A stretch of DNA of 39,855 nt. Source: an uncultured Gammaproteobacteria bacterium (lineage in GTDB: Bacteria > Pseudomonadota > Gammaproteobacteria > Nitrosococcales > Methylophagaceae). The stretch is taken from the NCBI GenBank assembly GCA_937900515.1, contig CALCCU010000131.1, positions 1 through 39,855 of the forward strand, given 5' to 3'. Position numbers and translations under genes: made by a program. Of this stretch, positions 1-9,743 are shown one piece after another (position 1 is the stretch's first letter; the number at the start of each line of letters is the position of its first letter). The notes beneath the pieces are model-generated. The model made no database searches, was not told the origin of the DNA, and worked only from the letters and a program-made list of their open reading frames with translations.

Positions 1-370
1 AGCCGCCGCTTCAGTACCAGTATTCTTTCTCACTAATAATTTATTATTACTCAACCAGTTTCCAGATGTTGACGCAGATCGTAATGCAGGAAGAGAGCAT
101 TTTCTCATCAAGTATAGTAAACATTCTGCTAGCCAATTATTTAGTCTATTTAATATACTCGCCTTCACCAGTTTAATTGTAGCTATCTACTGGTCGCTTT
201 TACCTGTTTGGGCATTATTAGGTGTATTACCTGCATCCATTGCTCTAACTGCAAGTGCAGAACTGCTGACCCGACCTAATCAAGATCAAATACTCTTATC
301 CACAATGTCTAAAAATGTGGCCGTAAATTTATTAACCCCTATTTTAATCGCTATAGGTGTGATGTTATGA
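1..370 (+). CDS. UbiA-family prenyltransferase, C-terminal part (5' end outside window)
   Basis: An open frame with codons starting at base 2 runs in from the left edge and stops at 368-370. It shows the second aspartate-rich motif of UbiA-type membrane prenyltransferases near its start (NQFPDVDADRNAGREHF), which coordinates Mg2+ and prenyl diphosphate. About three hydrophobic segments follow, as expected for the C-terminal half of the family. Such enzymes join a polyprenyl chain to an aromatic or quinone precursor in the inner membrane (UbiA, MenA and relatives). The first Asp-rich motif lies outside the window, so the acceptor cannot be judged. The stop overlaps the next start in an ATGA arrangement, so the downstream oxygenase gene is probably translationally coupled. 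The family call is firm; the specific substrate is unknown. Confidence 0.8.
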   Translation, partial: AAASVPVFFLTNNLLLLNQFPDVDADRNAGREHFLIKYSKHSASQLFSLFNILAFTSLIVAIYWSLLPVWALLGVLPASIALTASAELLTRPNQDQILLSTMSKNVAVNLLTPILIAIGVML

Positions 371-1017
371 CAGCAAACAATCTTCAAGCAGTGGACTCAT
401 CATCTATCGTTCCAGCCTATATTTACGATCAAATTGCTGATGCACTTGCAGATAAAGGTTATTGTATTTTTGATAGTTTATTACCTGGCGAAATAACAGA
501 AACACTCTATCAATATGTCAGTAGTCTTAGTGCGAGCGATTATCATGCTGCAGGAATTGGCCGTCAACAACAGTTCCATCTCAACCATACTATTCGAAAC
601 GATGAAACTCTTTGGTTAGAAGAAGAGAATGCCACTGATAATATCTATCTAAAATGGATGACGAATTTACGTAGTGAAATTAATCAGCGGCTCTATCTGG
701 GACTATTTAAGTATGAAGCTCACTATGCGCATTATGAAGCAGGTGCATTCTATCAACGCCATATTGATGCCTTTAAAGGCAAATCAAATCGGGTATTAAC
801 AACCTTGTTATATCTCAACCCTGACTGGAAGGAAGAGGATGGAGGAGAACTGTTACTCTATTCTTCATCTGAAGAGTCTACAAATGAAGTGGTAGAACGT
901 GTATTACCCACCTACGGCAAGTTTCTAGTTTTTTTAAGCGATCAATTTCCACATGAAGTATTGAAAGCAAACCGTGATCGCTACAGCATCGCAGGCTGGT
1001 TTCACGTCAACAGTTAA
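367..1017 (+). CDS. 2-oxoglutarate/Fe(II) dioxygenase, prolyl-4-hydroxylase (PPHD/SM-20) type
   Basis: This 216-residue soluble protein has the double-stranded beta-helix signature of Fe(II)/2-oxoglutarate oxygenases. The iron ligands are H132 and D134 (QRHIDAF) and H196 (FPHEV), and R205 (RYSIAGWF) is the expected 2-oxoglutarate-binding arginine. The segment RVLTTLLYLNPDW and the following EDGGEL are typical of the small bacterial prolyl hydroxylases related to EGL-9/PHD. The Pseudomonas member is known to hydroxylate a proline of EF-Tu. The length fits that group. The gene overlaps the prenyltransferase stop by four bases and has no other partner in the window. No signal peptide is seen, so it is probably cytoplasmic. 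The enzyme class is secure; the protein substrate is inferred only from family resemblance. Confidence 0.85.
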   Translation: MTANNLQAVDSSSIVPAYIYDQIADALADKGYCIFDSLLPGEITETLYQYVSSLSASDYHAAGIGRQQQFHLNHTIRNDETLWLEEENATDNIYLKWMTNLRSEINQRLYLGLFKYEAHYAHYEAGAFYQRHIDAFKGKSNRVLTTLLYLNPDWKEEDGGELLLYSSSEESTNEVVERVLPTYGKFLVFLSDQFPHEVLKANRDRYSIAGWFHVNS

Positions 1018-1027
1018 AAAATACTGA

Positions 1028-2077
1028 CTAGCTACCGAACATTTCACCTACCGCTTTGCTCAGTTCAGGTGATCTATCTGCAGAACGTAATACGTCCATT
1101 ACTTTATGTCTCATTGTTGGCATAAACATCAAATCTGCTAACAGCTGACTAAACGCTGCCTGTCCAGCATTATTTTTGGCTAGTTGCTCAACAAATAACT
1201 TACAAATCACTGGCTGCTCTAACACGTGCCACAAGCGACCTGTAATCGTTGCTAACAATTCGATATTAGTACTACAAGAATGCTCTAATACCTGTTTGAC
1301 CATTCTTGTAACCAAACCTTTGGAAGCACTATTTGATACTGCACGCAAACAAGCCGAAAGTTGAGCAATATCAGGCTCGGTTTCTTGCAGTTCATTATGA
1401 AGTCGCAAAGCAAATACTTCTACCACTCCTAATTCGACTTCAACATTTTCAAGAAATGTAGTCAGCATCATGAAGGGTTCTGTAGGCAAAAAGGGAATTG
1501 CTCCGATCAGACTAAGCGTTTCAATTTCATCCATTCTGGCCGCGAAGTCAGCGATACCTTGCATACCTAATGCTTGCCATTTATCAAAACCTGTTTCACC
1601 AGCAAAATAATCTTTAACATCAGCGTAATAAGGAGATGGTTTGAGTGCTAAGTTTTTAGTCACCAGACTATTGAATGCAGCCATGCGATCTTCACGCGGC
1701 TTGAAAGAGTACGGGCTATCTTTTAAAGCACCTTCAATACGTTGACCATTATCCGCAGCCAGCATGCATTCACCAACTCGATCTAACAACATGACAAGAA
1801 ACTCATCTCGTGCTGCCTGAATCAGTATGCCTTGCTCATCTAAAGGAAAGTTAAGGAACCAAACGTAACGGTTATCTACCTGCTCCGGATTCCAGAACAC
1901 GATGCCAAATAATGCTGACCGTTTAAACGGGTAAGGATAGGGTTTCTTTGCATGTTCAAAATTAAAAAACTCATCAGGGGCAAGTTTAATAACTCGTCGC
2001 CCCATATCAAATACACGGTATTTCGCACCACTCTGACGTAAAAACTCACTTAGGGTGCTAATTTTATCTGTCGCCAT
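1028..2077 (-). CDS. DUF3549 family protein of unknown function
   Basis: This 349-residue protein resembles the gammaproteobacterial DUF3549 family, recognised from the opening pattern (short helical N-terminus, then FDMGRRVIKLAPDEFFNFE) and the PYPYPF...LFGIVFWNP block. The first ~150 residues look like a mixed alpha/beta domain and the rest is mostly helical, with no membrane span or signal peptide. No catalytic motif is evident. It lies 26 bases after argJ on the same strand and so is probably the last gene of a secA-argJ transcript. It converges with the oxygenase gene, leaving 10 bases between the stops. The start ATG at 2077 follows an AGAGAGT ribosome-binding sequence. I know of no assigned function and propose none. 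Confidence 0.75.
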   Translation of the reverse strand: MATDKISTLSEFLRQSGAKYRVFDMGRRVIKLAPDEFFNFEHAKKPYPYPFKRSALFGIVFWNPEQVDNRYVWFLNFPLDEQGILIQAARDEFLVMLLDRVGECMLAADNGQRIEGALKDSPYSFKPREDRMAAFNSLVTKNLALKPSPYYADVKDYFAGETGFDKWQALGMQGIADFAARMDEIETLSLIGAIPFLPTEPFMMLTTFLENVEVELGVVEVFALRLHNELQETEPDIAQLSACLRAVSNSASKGLVTRMVKQVLEHSCSTNIELLATITGRLWHVLEQPVICKLFVEQLAKNNAGQAAFSQLLADLMFMPTMRHKVMDVLRSADRSPELSKAVGEMFGS

Positions 2078-2103
2078 AGTAAAAACTCTCTAAGTGCTAG
2101 TGC

Positions 2104-3330
2104 CTATGTTCTGTATTCAGCATTGATTTTGACGTAATCGTAAGAAAAATCACAGGTCCAAACCGTATCATGACTATGACCACGACCTAACTTAACTCTG
2201 ATTGTAATCTCATCTTGGCTCATCACTTGCTGACCTTGTTCTTCAGTATACGTAGCGGCAGGTTCACCATTATCAACAATGCAGACATTATCTAAATAAA
2301 TAGCTACTTTCGATAGATCAAAATCTGCGAGTCCACTTCGTCCAACTGCAGCTAGAATCCGCCCCCAGTTTGGGTCAGATGCAAATAGTGCTGTTTTAAC
2401 AAGAGGTGAGTGAGCGATGGTATAGGCAACTTGACGGCATTCTTCGTCATCTTGTCCTTCTTCAATCTCAATGGCAATAAACTTAGTGGCCCCTTCGCCA
2501 TCTCTTACAATCGCATGGGCCAACAACTGACTAATTTCAGCTATCACGGCATATAATTTTTGGCCGTCATCTGCGCCCAAATTTGTTATTTCAGTATTGT
2601 TAGCTTGCCCAGTTGCCATTAATAAACACGAATCATTTGTTGATGTATCACCATCAACAGTAATTCGGTTGAATGACTGTGCCATTGACTGTTGCAGCAT
2701 TAAATCTAACGTCGCTTGATTAACATTAGCATCGGTTGCAATATACGACAGCATCGTTGCCATATCAGGACGAATCATACCTGATCCTTTGGCAATCCCG
2801 GTGATAGTCACTATCACGCCATCAATTTCAACTTGCTTTGATACTGCTTTGGCTATGGTGTCAGTCGTCATAATGCCATGAGCAGCATTAAACCAATTGT
2901 CCTCAGCTAAACTTTCAAAAGCAGCAGGGAATGCAGTAATTATTTTTTCAAGCGGTAATTGCTGACCAATTACTCCGGTTGAAAAAGGTAATACAGTATT
3001 ATCAGCTTCACTCGCTAACACTGCAATACCATGACAACAAGCTTGAGCGGCTTGCATGCCGATTTCACCTGTACCCGCATTGGCATTACCAGAGTTAATT
3101 AATAAGTACTTTGGTGCAACTTCTGTTTGATGCTGTTTAGCCAGAGTAACTGGTGCTGCACAAAACGAATTTTGGGTATAAACAGCTGAGGTAACGGTAC
3201 CTTCAGCCAGCTTAAATAAAACTAAATCAGTCTTGCCCGCAGTTTTAATTCCAGCACTTGCTACACCAATTTCAATACCATCAATTACTAACAATTCAGA
3301 AGCGATAGGCGCCGATAAATTAACAGCCAT
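2104..3330 (-). CDS. argJ: Bifunctional ornithine acetyltransferase / N-acetylglutamate synthase
   Basis: ArgJ transfers the acetyl group of N-acetylornithine to glutamate, recycling the acetyl group in arginine synthesis; many members also use acetyl-CoA. At 408 residues it has the usual family length. The self-cleavage site is clear: KGSGMIRPDMATML, with A191-T192 as the expected cut and T192 as the new N-terminal nucleophile of the beta chain. T118-G119 (FSTGVIG) match the oxyanion-hole pair. The start codon overlaps the secA stop by one base (TAATG), so translation is probably coupled to secA. A secA-argJ neighbourhood is also found in Pseudomonas. Whether it is bifunctional or ornithine-only cannot be told from sequence alone. 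Confidence 0.96.
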   Translation of the reverse strand: MAVNLSAPIASELLVIDGIEIGVASAGIKTAGKTDLVLFKLAEGTVTSAVYTQNSFCAAPVTLAKQHQTEVAPKYLLINSGNANAGTGEIGMQAAQACCHGIAVLASEADNTVLPFSTGVIGQQLPLEKIITAFPAAFESLAEDNWFNAAHGIMTTDTIAKAVSKQVEIDGVIVTITGIAKGSGMIRPDMATMLSYIATDANVNQATLDLMLQQSMAQSFNRITVDGDTSTNDSCLLMATGQANNTEITNLGADDGQKLYAVIAEISQLLAHAIVRDGEGATKFIAIEIEEGQDDEECRQVAYTIAHSPLVKTALFASDPNWGRILAAVGRSGLADFDLSKVAIYLDNVCIVDNGEPAATYTEEQGQQVMSQDEITIRVKLGRGHSHDTVWTCDFSYDYVKINAEYRT

Positions 3331-6038
3331 TAGCTAAGTGAACCGTGACATTGTTTAAATTTCTTACCTGAACCACATGGGCATGGATCATTGCGGCCAA
3401 CTTTTTTGCCATCACGGGTAATGGGTTGTTGATGAGAAGGTAACTCTTCACCGCCATCTAAACTTTCAGACTCTTCATGTTGATATTCAACTTCAGCAGA
3501 CTGGCGACGTTGCTCTTCTACCGCTTCAACATCTTCTGGATCACGAACTTGGACACGAGATATAACTGAAATAACCTCATGTTTAATGTTATCTAACATT
3601 GCTGAGAACATAGCGAATGCCTCACGCTTGAACTCTTGTTTTGGATCCTTTTGAGCATAACCACGTAAGTTAATACCTTGGCGCAGATAGTCCATTTGAG
3701 CCAAATGCTCTTTCCACTGACTATCGAGCGTTTGTAACATTACTGCTTTTTCAAAGTTACGCATTAATTCGCTTGTTACCGTTTGTTCTTTTTCTTCACA
3801 AGCTGCTTCTGCTGCTGCAAGGATTCGCTCTCGAATACCTTCTTCATGTAACTGACTATCTTCCTCTAACCATGAAGCAACGTTAAGATCTAAAGCAAAG
3901 TCATCACGTAAAGCAGCATCTAAGCCAGCAAGGTTCCACTGCTCATCAATACTATTGAGTGGAATATAGGTGCTAATAACATCATCAATTACTGTTGCAC
4001 GCATAGACGTCACCATGTCAGCCACATCTTCCGCAGCCATCAACTCATCACGTTGTTCGTAAATAACTTTACGCTGGTCATTAGCAACATCATCAAATTC
4101 TAACAACTGCTTACGGATATCGAAGTTATGACCTTCCACTTTACGCTGGGCATTTTCAATCGCTCTTGAGACCCATGGATGTTCAATCGCTTCGCCTTCT
4201 TCCATGCCTAGTTTTTGCATCAAGCCTGACATACGTTCTGAAGCAAAAATACGCATCAAATTATCTTCAAGAGATAAATAGAAGCGACTTGAGCCCGCAT
4301 CACCTTGACGCCCAGAGCGCCCTCGAAGTTGATTATCTACACGGCGTGACTCATGTCGTTCTGAACCAATGATATGCAAGCCTCCAGCAGCTAAAACTGC
4401 ATCGTGACGTATTTGCCATGCTTTGGTTATTTTTTCTTTCTCTGCATCTGTCGCATCTTCACCTAAGGCGTCTAACTCAACTTCTAAACTACCGCCCAAT
4501 ACAATATCAGTACCACGGCCAGCCATATTGGTAGCAATGGTAACTGCTCCTGGTTGACCTGCTTGAGCAATAATATGCGCTTCTTTTTCATGGAATTTCG
4601 CATTCAGTACAGCATGTTTGATTTTTTCTTTCTTTAACAAGCCATCTAAATATTCAGAGCTCTCAATGGAGGAAGTACCTACTAATACAGGCTGTTTTCT
4701 CGCAACACAATCTTTAATATCTAACACCATCGCATCATATTTTTCTTTGGTCGTTAAATAAATCTGATCAGCAGCATCTTTACGTTGTGTTGGCTTATGC
4801 GTAGGTATAACAATTACCTCTAAACCATAAATTGACTGTAATTCAAACGCCTCTGTATCGGCAGTACCCGTCATTCCCGACAGTTTAGAATAAAGTCTGA
4901 AGTAATTCTGGAAAGTAATTGATGCTAAAGTTTGGTTTTCATTTTGGATTTTTGCACCTTCCTTAGCTTCAACAGCCTGGTGTAATCCTTCTGACCAACG
5001 ACGACCAGGCATAGTACGCCCAGTAAACTCATCAACAATAACAACTTCGTCATTCTGAACAATGTAATCAACGTCTTTAGTGAATAACACGTGAGCACGA
5101 AGTGCAGCTGTAACATGATGCATCAAACTAATATTAGTGGCATCGTACAAACTTCCATCTTCACTCAACAATCCTTCTGCCATTAACAGGGTTTCTATTT
5201 TTTCATGGCCTGCTTCAGTAAAGTGTACTTGTTTTGCTTTTTCATCAAGAGTGAAATCACCCTCGACTTCAATCTCTTCATCTTCACCAATTTGTTTCGT
5301 CAAATTAGGAATTAATTTATCAACACGTTGGTATAATTCAGAACTATCTTCCGCTGGCCCCGATATGATAAGCGGCGTTCTAGCTTCATCAATTAAAATT
5401 GAATCAACCTCATCAATAACAGCAAAATGTAATTTACGTTGTACTTTATCTTCTAGACTAAACGCCATATTGTCGCGTAAATAGTCAAAACCAAATTCAT
5501 TGTTCGTTCCGTAGGTAATATCACACGCATAAGCAGCACGTCGTGCATCAGGTGCTAATCCTGAAACAATAGTACCTGTTGTCATTCCTAAGAAACTATA
5601 CAGCTGACTCATCCATGCAGCATCACGTTGAGCAAGGTAATCATTCACCGTAATGACATGAACACCTTCGCCTTCAAGCGCGTTAAGGTACACACCCAAA
5701 GTTGCGACCAATGTTTTACCTTCACCGGTACGCATTTCAGCAATTTTGCCCTGATTGAGGACCATACCACCAATCAATTGCACGTCAAAGTGTCGCATTC
5801 CTAATACCCGAATCCCAGCTTCTCTGACTACGGAAAATGCTTCAGGCAATAAGTCATCAAGCGTTTCGCCATCTTTCAAGCGTTGACGAAACTCAACGGT
5901 TTTTGCTTTTAGTGCTGCATCGTCTAATTGCTTAATATCGGTCTCAAATGCATTCGTTTTCTCAACATTCTTCCTTAACTGTTTAAGCACTCGGTCATTT
6001 CGACTTCCAAATATCTTGCTAAAAAACTTACTTACCAT
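3330..6038 (-). CDS. secA: Protein translocase ATPase subunit SecA
   Basis: SecA is the ATP-driven motor that pushes unfolded preproteins through the SecYEG channel. The 902-residue sequence is full length. It has Walker A MRTGEGKT (about 102-109), DEVD at 209-212 followed by [15 protein letters not shown], the second nucleotide-binding domain with [10 protein letters not shown] and NMAGRGTDI, and the [17 protein letters not shown]-like region. The C-terminal zinc site is C886, C888, C897 and H898, which binds SecB and phospholipid. A -10-like TATAAT lies 62 bases upstream. No secM-like regulatory gene precedes it; its upstream neighbour is an M23 peptidase, as in Pseudomonas. It is probably cotranscribed with argJ. 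Confidence 0.98.
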   Translation of the reverse strand: MVSKFFSKIFGSRNDRVLKQLRKNVEKTNAFETDIKQLDDAALKAKTVEFRQRLKDGETLDDLLPEAFSVVREAGIRVLGMRHFDVQLIGGMVLNQGKIAEMRTGEGKTLVATLGVYLNALEGEGVHVITVNDYLAQRDAAWMSQLYSFLGMTTGTIVSGLAPDARRAAYACDITYGTNNEFGFDYLRDNMAFSLEDKVQRKLHFAVIDEVDSILIDEARTPLIISGPAEDSSELYQRVDKLIPNLTKQIGEDEEIEVEGDFTLDEKAKQVHFTEAGHEKIETLLMAEGLLSEDGSLYDATNISLMHHVTAALRAHVLFTKDVDYIVQNDEVVIVDEFTGRTMPGRRWSEGLHQAVEAKEGAKIQNENQTLASITFQNYFRLYSKLSGMTGTADTEAFELQSIYGLEVIVIPTHKPTQRKDAADQIYLTTKEKYDAMVLDIKDCVARKQPVLVGTSSIESSEYLDGLLKKEKIKHAVLNAKFHEKEAHIIAQAGQPGAVTIATNMAGRGTDIVLGGSLEVELDALGEDATDAEKEKITKAWQIRHDAVLAAGGLHIIGSERHESRRVDNQLRGRSGRQGDAGSSRFYLSLEDNLMRIFASERMSGLMQKLGMEEGEAIEHPWVSRAIENAQRKVEGHNFDIRKQLLEFDDVANDQRKVIYEQRDELMAAEDVADMVTSMRATVIDDVISTYIPLNSIDEQWNLAGLDAALRDDFALDLNVASWLEEDSQLHEEGIRERILAAAEAACEEKEQTVTSELMRNFEKAVMLQTLDSQWKEHLAQMDYLRQGINLRGYAQKDPKQEFKREAFAMFSAMLDNIKHEVISVISRVQVRDPEDVEAVEEQRRQSAEVEYQHEESESLDGGEELPSHQQPITRDGKKVGRNDPCPCGSGKKFKQCHGSLS

Positions 6039-6099
6039 TGCTTGAGACTACCTGTAAATTACGGAACTTTTGTCCGTCAAAGATTATATAAAATGCTTA

Positions 6100-6105
6100 A
6101 TTATA
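6100..6105 (-). promoter_or_regulatory. Possible -10 element for secA
   Basis: A perfect TATAAT reads leftwards 62 bases before the secA start, in the 129-base gap after the M23 gene. No good -35 hexamer lies 16-18 bases further upstream, so the call is tentative. The resulting leader would contain a small hairpin (arms ACGGA/TCCGT at 6061-6077). Confidence 0.35.
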
Positions 6106-6167
6106 GCGTGTTGAAAATAAATTGGTCTTGCCTTATTAGATGGGGACGCTTACTCAATCATCAAGTG

Positions 6168-7052
6168 TTAACTTTTAACAAAATTATAAGGGTTAATGAT
6201 TTTTCCATCACGGTGTACTTCAAAATGGACATGAGGCCCAGTTGAGCGGCCAGTTGAACCTATTAAGGCGATTGCATCACCTTTTTTTACTCGCATTCCC
6301 ACTGAAACAAGTAACTTTTTGTTATGTGCATATCGGCTGATATAACCATTACCATGATCAATATCGATCATCTTCCCATAACCACTTCGTCTTCCCGTCC
6401 ATGAAACAATTCCATCAGCAACAACTAATACATCACCGCCCTCTTTACCTGCAAAATCCAAACCTTTGTGCATAGTTTTTTTACCATTAAAAGGATCTGT
6501 ACGGTAACCATAGCCAGATGAAATCCAACCTTCTTTGACGGGGTAGCCTTGTGGAATAGCCGATGTGATGTTTTGTCGAACTAAGTAGAGATCTTCAAGT
6601 AATGAGATTCGTTCATTTTGACTCTTGAACGATATATCTAAAGCATCTAAATCTTGGTGTAACTCTTCTGTGCTTAGAGGGCGACCTTCATTTTCTAACC
6701 CACCTTGTCCGGGTTGTTCAGACAAATCAAAAGCAGATAAATCAACTCCAGACTCTTCTGCCATCTTTTCAGCTAATGCACTCAACCTAATTGATTCGGC
6801 TTGCAACTGTCCAATACGTTTAGCGTAATAATTATTTTGAGAGTAATCTTCCTGCACTGATGTGTTCGAAGATATAAATTGAGGCAAAGTAGGTATTGCG
6901 TCTTGACTAGGTTTTAATTCATTAGTGTTACTAAATAATATTAGTGCTATCGCAGCAGCAACGAGTATAGTAAGAAATAAAGTTAGGTACTTTACAGACA
7001 AGTGAAAATGCTTATGTGTAGAATTCTTTGACGATATAATAATCACTTGCAT
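6168..7052 (-). CDS. M23 family metallopeptidase (LytM domain), membrane-anchored
   Basis: This is a predicted murein endopeptidase, or an amidase activator of the LytM type. I start it at 7052, giving 294 residues that begin MQVIIISSKN, the usual opening of this subfamily. AGAGAG lies upstream as a ribosome-binding site; a further upstream start would run into dciA. One transmembrane segment (about residues 22-41) anchors a periplasmic protein. A helical, coiled-coil-like linker follows, then the LytM domain. Zinc ligands are visible in HKGLDFAG and in the GPHVHFEV motif, so the catalytic set (H..D, HxH) is intact and hydrolysis is plausible. The same gene sits between secA and lpxC in Pseudomonas. 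Its substrate bond is not determined by sequence. Confidence 0.88.
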   Translation of the reverse strand: MQVIIISSKNSTHKHFHLSVKYLTLFLTILVAAAIALILFSNTNELKPSQDAIPTLPQFISSNTSVQEDYSQNNYYAKRIGQLQAESIRLSALAEKMAEESGVDLSAFDLSEQPGQGGLENEGRPLSTEELHQDLDALDISFKSQNERISLLEDLYLVRQNITSAIPQGYPVKEGWISSGYGYRTDPFNGKKTMHKGLDFAGKEGGDVLVVADGIVSWTGRRSGYGKMIDIDHGNGYISRYAHNKKLLVSVGMRVKKGDAIALIGSTGRSTGPHVHFEVHRDGKIINPYNFVKS

Positions 7053-7085
7053 ATTTATTACTCTCTGACAAAAACCATTTCTGCT

Positions 7086-7523
7086 ATGACCAATAAACTT
7101 GAACGTATTGATGCTATCTACACTAAAGACAACCGTCTTAGTCAATTATCACAACGCGTTCAAAGACTCAAGCAACTTAATGAAACGCTAAAATCTCTAT
7201 TACCACCACAATTTTCTGAACACTGCTTTCTTGCTAATGTTAACGAGCACACACTCGTCATCCATACAGATAATGCAAGCTATGCTAGCCTACTTCGCTT
7301 TCAATCACCTACACTCTGCAAGGAATTATCTAAACACCTACCTCAAATTGTCAACAAACTCGATGTTAGAGTAAGACCAATTAATGATACTTCTTTAAAT
7401 TCAGAAGTAAACTCTATCACGCTTCCCGATAATGCAGCTGCTGCCTTGCAACAAACAGCCGACACCATCGATGAAGGACCGCTGAAACAAGCCTTATTAA
7501 GGCTTGCTCAGCGTAGAAAATAA
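7086..7523 (+). CDS. dciA: DciA-family (DUF721) replicative helicase loader/regulator
   Basis: DciA is the DnaB helicase operator found in most bacteria that lack the phage-derived DnaC or DnaI loaders. Starting at the ATG at 7086, the protein has 145 residues. It has a helical start rich in R, Q and L, then a KH-like DUF721 core (LLPPQFSEHCFLANV, TLVIHTDNASYASLLRFQ, LDVRVRP) and a polar C-terminal tail. An upstream in-frame start at 7047 would overlap the M23 start and is less likely. The gene diverges from the M23 gene with 33 bases between start codons and converges on lpxC with 6 bases between stops. A TATAAT at 7035-7040, inside the M23 coding region, could serve it. The partner helicase gene dnaB is in this window. 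Confidence 0.85.
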   Translation: MTNKLERIDAIYTKDNRLSQLSQRVQRLKQLNETLKSLLPPQFSEHCFLANVNEHTLVIHTDNASYASLLRFQSPTLCKELSKHLPQIVNKLDVRVRPINDTSLNSEVNSITLPDNAAAALQQTADTIDEGPLKQALLRLAQRRK

Positions 7524-7529
7524 GTTCGA

Positions 7530-8450
7530 CTAACTTGTTACAACAGATGCAGCTGGTCGACTGAATGATATCGGAGCGTCTTTTTCTTCATCAAAACTGA
7601 CTAATTCCCACGCATCCGTTTCTACTAATAATTTTCTCAACAATTTATTATTTACTTCATGGCCAGACTTATGACCGCTAAAAGCACCAATTAAACTATG
7701 CCCAAGCAAATATAAATCACCAATAGCATCAAGTACTTTATGGCGTACAAACTCATCTTCATAACGAAGACCATCTTCATTCACGATGCGATAATCATCC
7801 AAGGCAATGGCATTATCAACACTTGCACCCAATGCAAGATTGTTTTCACGCAATTTTTCAATATCTTTCATAAAACCAAACGTTCTTGCACGACTGACTT
7901 CACGAACAAATGATGTGGAGGAGAAATCAACATCAACTTGTTGTGGTCGACCTGTAAATGCAGGATGTTCAAAGTCAATGGTAAATGAGACTTTAAAACC
8001 ATCAAATGGTTCAAACTTCGCCCATTTATCACCATCTTCTAACAAAATTGGCTTTTTAATACGAATAAACTGCTTAGCTACCGACTGTTCCTCTATTCCT
8101 GCTGACTGTATTAGAAAAACAAATGGTCCAGCACTACCGTCCATAATCGGAACTTCAGCAGCACTAATATCAATAACTGCATTATCAATTCCTAGACCCG
8201 CAAATGCAGAAAGTAAATGCTCAACAGTTGAAACACTTTGACCATGCTGAATCAAACTTGTTGATAATAATGTCTCACCAACATTTTCAGCCTTAGCTTC
8301 AATTTCAACCACTGGGTCTAAATCAACGCGGCGGAAAATAATCCCAGAATTAGGAGCAGCCGGACGCAAGGTGAGGAAAACTGTATCACCACTATGCAAA
8401 CCAACACCGGTTGCACGAATCACATTCTTCAATGTTCTCTGCTTTATCAC
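7530..8450 (-). CDS. lpxC: UDP-3-O-acyl-N-acetylglucosamine deacetylase LpxC
   Basis: LpxC is the zinc deacetylase that commits UDP-acyl-GlcNAc to lipid A synthesis, acting in the cytoplasm. The 306 residues match the family length. Catalytic and zinc residues are in place: E77-H78 (TVEHLL), H237 and D241 (HKVLD), and H264 (GHKSGHE), each one position from E. coli numbering. The start is GTG, after GAGGGG as ribosome-binding site nine bases upstream. It is the last gene of the dcw cluster, 77 bases after ftsZ, and runs into dciA with only six bases between stops, so no hairpin terminator separates them. Its AT-rich upstream gap may hold its own promoter, but I could not define one. Confidence 0.98.
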   Translation of the reverse strand: MIKQRTLKNVIRATGVGLHSGDTVFLTLRPAAPNSGIIFRRVDLDPVVEIEAKAENVGETLLSTSLIQHGQSVSTVEHLLSAFAGLGIDNAVIDISAAEVPIMDGSAGPFVFLIQSAGIEEQSVAKQFIRIKKPILLEDGDKWAKFEPFDGFKVSFTIDFEHPAFTGRPQQVDVDFSSTSFVREVSRARTFGFMKDIEKLRENNLALGASVDNAIALDDYRIVNEDGLRYEDEFVRHKVLDAIGDLYLLGHSLIGAFSGHKSGHEVNNKLLRKLLVETDAWELVSFDEEKDAPISFSRPAASVVTS

Positions 8451-8527
8451 GGCGTATACCCCTCTTTATAAAATTTAAACAACAAATAATAATATCATAG
8501 GATTAGGACTCCGAGCCAGCTTAGACC

Positions 8528-9685
8528 TTAGTCAGCTTGACGACGTAAGAAAGCAGGAATATCTAAATAATCCATATTCACATCACCATTAGCAACCTGT
8601 TTTTGTTGAGTTTGCTCTTCATTACGTTTCACAGTTGGAATGTCATAGTCTACTTCTGTAGGCTTTTTAACAATTTCAATTTGAGGTTTTACTGCTTCTG
8701 GGGCTACCGCTATTTGCGCAACTTTTTCGCCACCCAAACCTGTAGCTACAACCGTTACTCTAATTTCATCCATCATTTCAGGGTCGATCACAGTACCAAC
8801 AACAACTGTTGCATCATCTGATGCAAATTGCTTAATAGTATTACCTACATCTTCAAACTCACCGATACCTAAGTCTAAACCACCTGTAATATTTACCAAT
8901 ACGCCACGAGCACCAGATAGATCAATATCTTCTAAAAGTGGACTTGACACAGCTAATTGAGCAGCTTCTTTAGCACGGTTTTCGCCCGATGCTTGACCTG
9001 TCCCCATCATAGCCATACCCATTTCTGACATTACAGTACGTACATCAGCGAAATCCACGTTAATCATACCTTCACGCGTGATTAATTCCGCAATACCTTG
9101 TACTGCACCTAAAAGAACGTCATTAGCAGCTTTAAATGCACCTAGTAATGTCATTTCACGGCCGAGTACTGCCAATAACTTTTCGTTAGGAATGGTAATC
9201 AATGAGTCAACATGTTGGCTCAATTCAGCGAGACCAGCATCTGCAATTTTAAGACGTTTTCCACCTTCAAATGGAAATGGTTTAGTCACAACTGCAACTG
9301 TCAAAATACCCATTTCTTTCGCAACTTGAGCCACAACAGGTGCTGCACCAGTACCAGTACCGCCGCCCATTCCTGCAGTGATGAATACCATATCAGCGCC
9401 TTTGATCACATCCATAATGCGTTCACGATCCTCTAATGCTGCTTGACGACCTACATCAGGATTGGCGCCAGCACCTAGCCCCTTAGTGATATCTGTTCCT
9501 AACTGTAACTGTGTAGTTGCAGCACTCTTACGTAATGCCTGGGCATCAGTATTGGCACAAATAAAATCAACACCTTCAATTTCATTTAACACCATATGCT
9601 CTAGCGCATTACCGCCACCGCCACCAACACCAATTACTTTAATGACCGCATTCTCGGTATAAGTATCTATCAATTCAAATGTCAT
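8528..9685 (-). CDS. ftsZ: Cell division protein FtsZ
   Basis: FtsZ is the tubulin-like GTPase that polymerises into the division ring at midcell. The 385-residue protein has the tubulin signature GMGGGTGTG (105-113) and N-terminal GGGGGNA, with the T7 synergy loop NVDFADV. After a polar, variable linker rich in Q, K and V it ends in [14 protein letters not shown], the conserved peptide that binds FtsA and ZipA. A strong purine-rich ribosome-binding site (GGGGGAGAGAGAGA) precedes the ATG, stronger than those of its neighbours, which fits the need for high FtsZ levels. It lies 58 bases after ftsA, the first real gap in the cluster downstream of mraZ. Confidence 0.99.
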   Translation of the reverse strand: MTFELIDTYTENAVIKVIGVGGGGGNALEHMVLNEIEGVDFICANTDAQALRKSAATTQLQLGTDITKGLGAGANPDVGRQAALEDRERIMDVIKGADMVFITAGMGGGTGTGAAPVVAQVAKEMGILTVAVVTKPFPFEGGKRLKIADAGLAELSQHVDSLITIPNEKLLAVLGREMTLLGAFKAANDVLLGAVQGIAELITREGMINVDFADVRTVMSEMGMAMMGTGQASGENRAKEAAQLAVSSPLLEDIDLSGARGVLVNITGGLDLGIGEFEDVGNTIKQFASDDATVVVGTVIDPEMMDEIRVTVVATGLGGEKVAQIAVAPEAVKPQIEIVKKPTEVDYDIPTVKRNEEQTQQKQVANGDVNMDYLDIPAFLRRQAD

Positions 9686-9743
9686 TCTCTCTCTCCCCCA
9701 GATTTAACTTAAATATATCTTTAACTTTACTTATTTAGTACGT

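Noticed and set aside
4166-5484. Several frames of 60-115 codons within secA on either strand
   Set aside because: They are shadows of the SecA frame, which is intact and conserved throughout this stretch.
6042-6245. Plus-strand frame of 67 codons between secA and the M23 gene, in the place of a secM-like leader
   Set aside because: It is on the opposite strand to secA and overlaps the end of the M23 gene. A SecM-type leader would have to be on the minus strand, and none is seen.
7053-7145. N-terminal extension of the M23 peptidase frame to 7145
   Set aside because: The extra 31 residues would overlap dciA and lack a ribosome-binding site; the ATG at 7052 has AGAGAG and the conserved MQVIIIS start.
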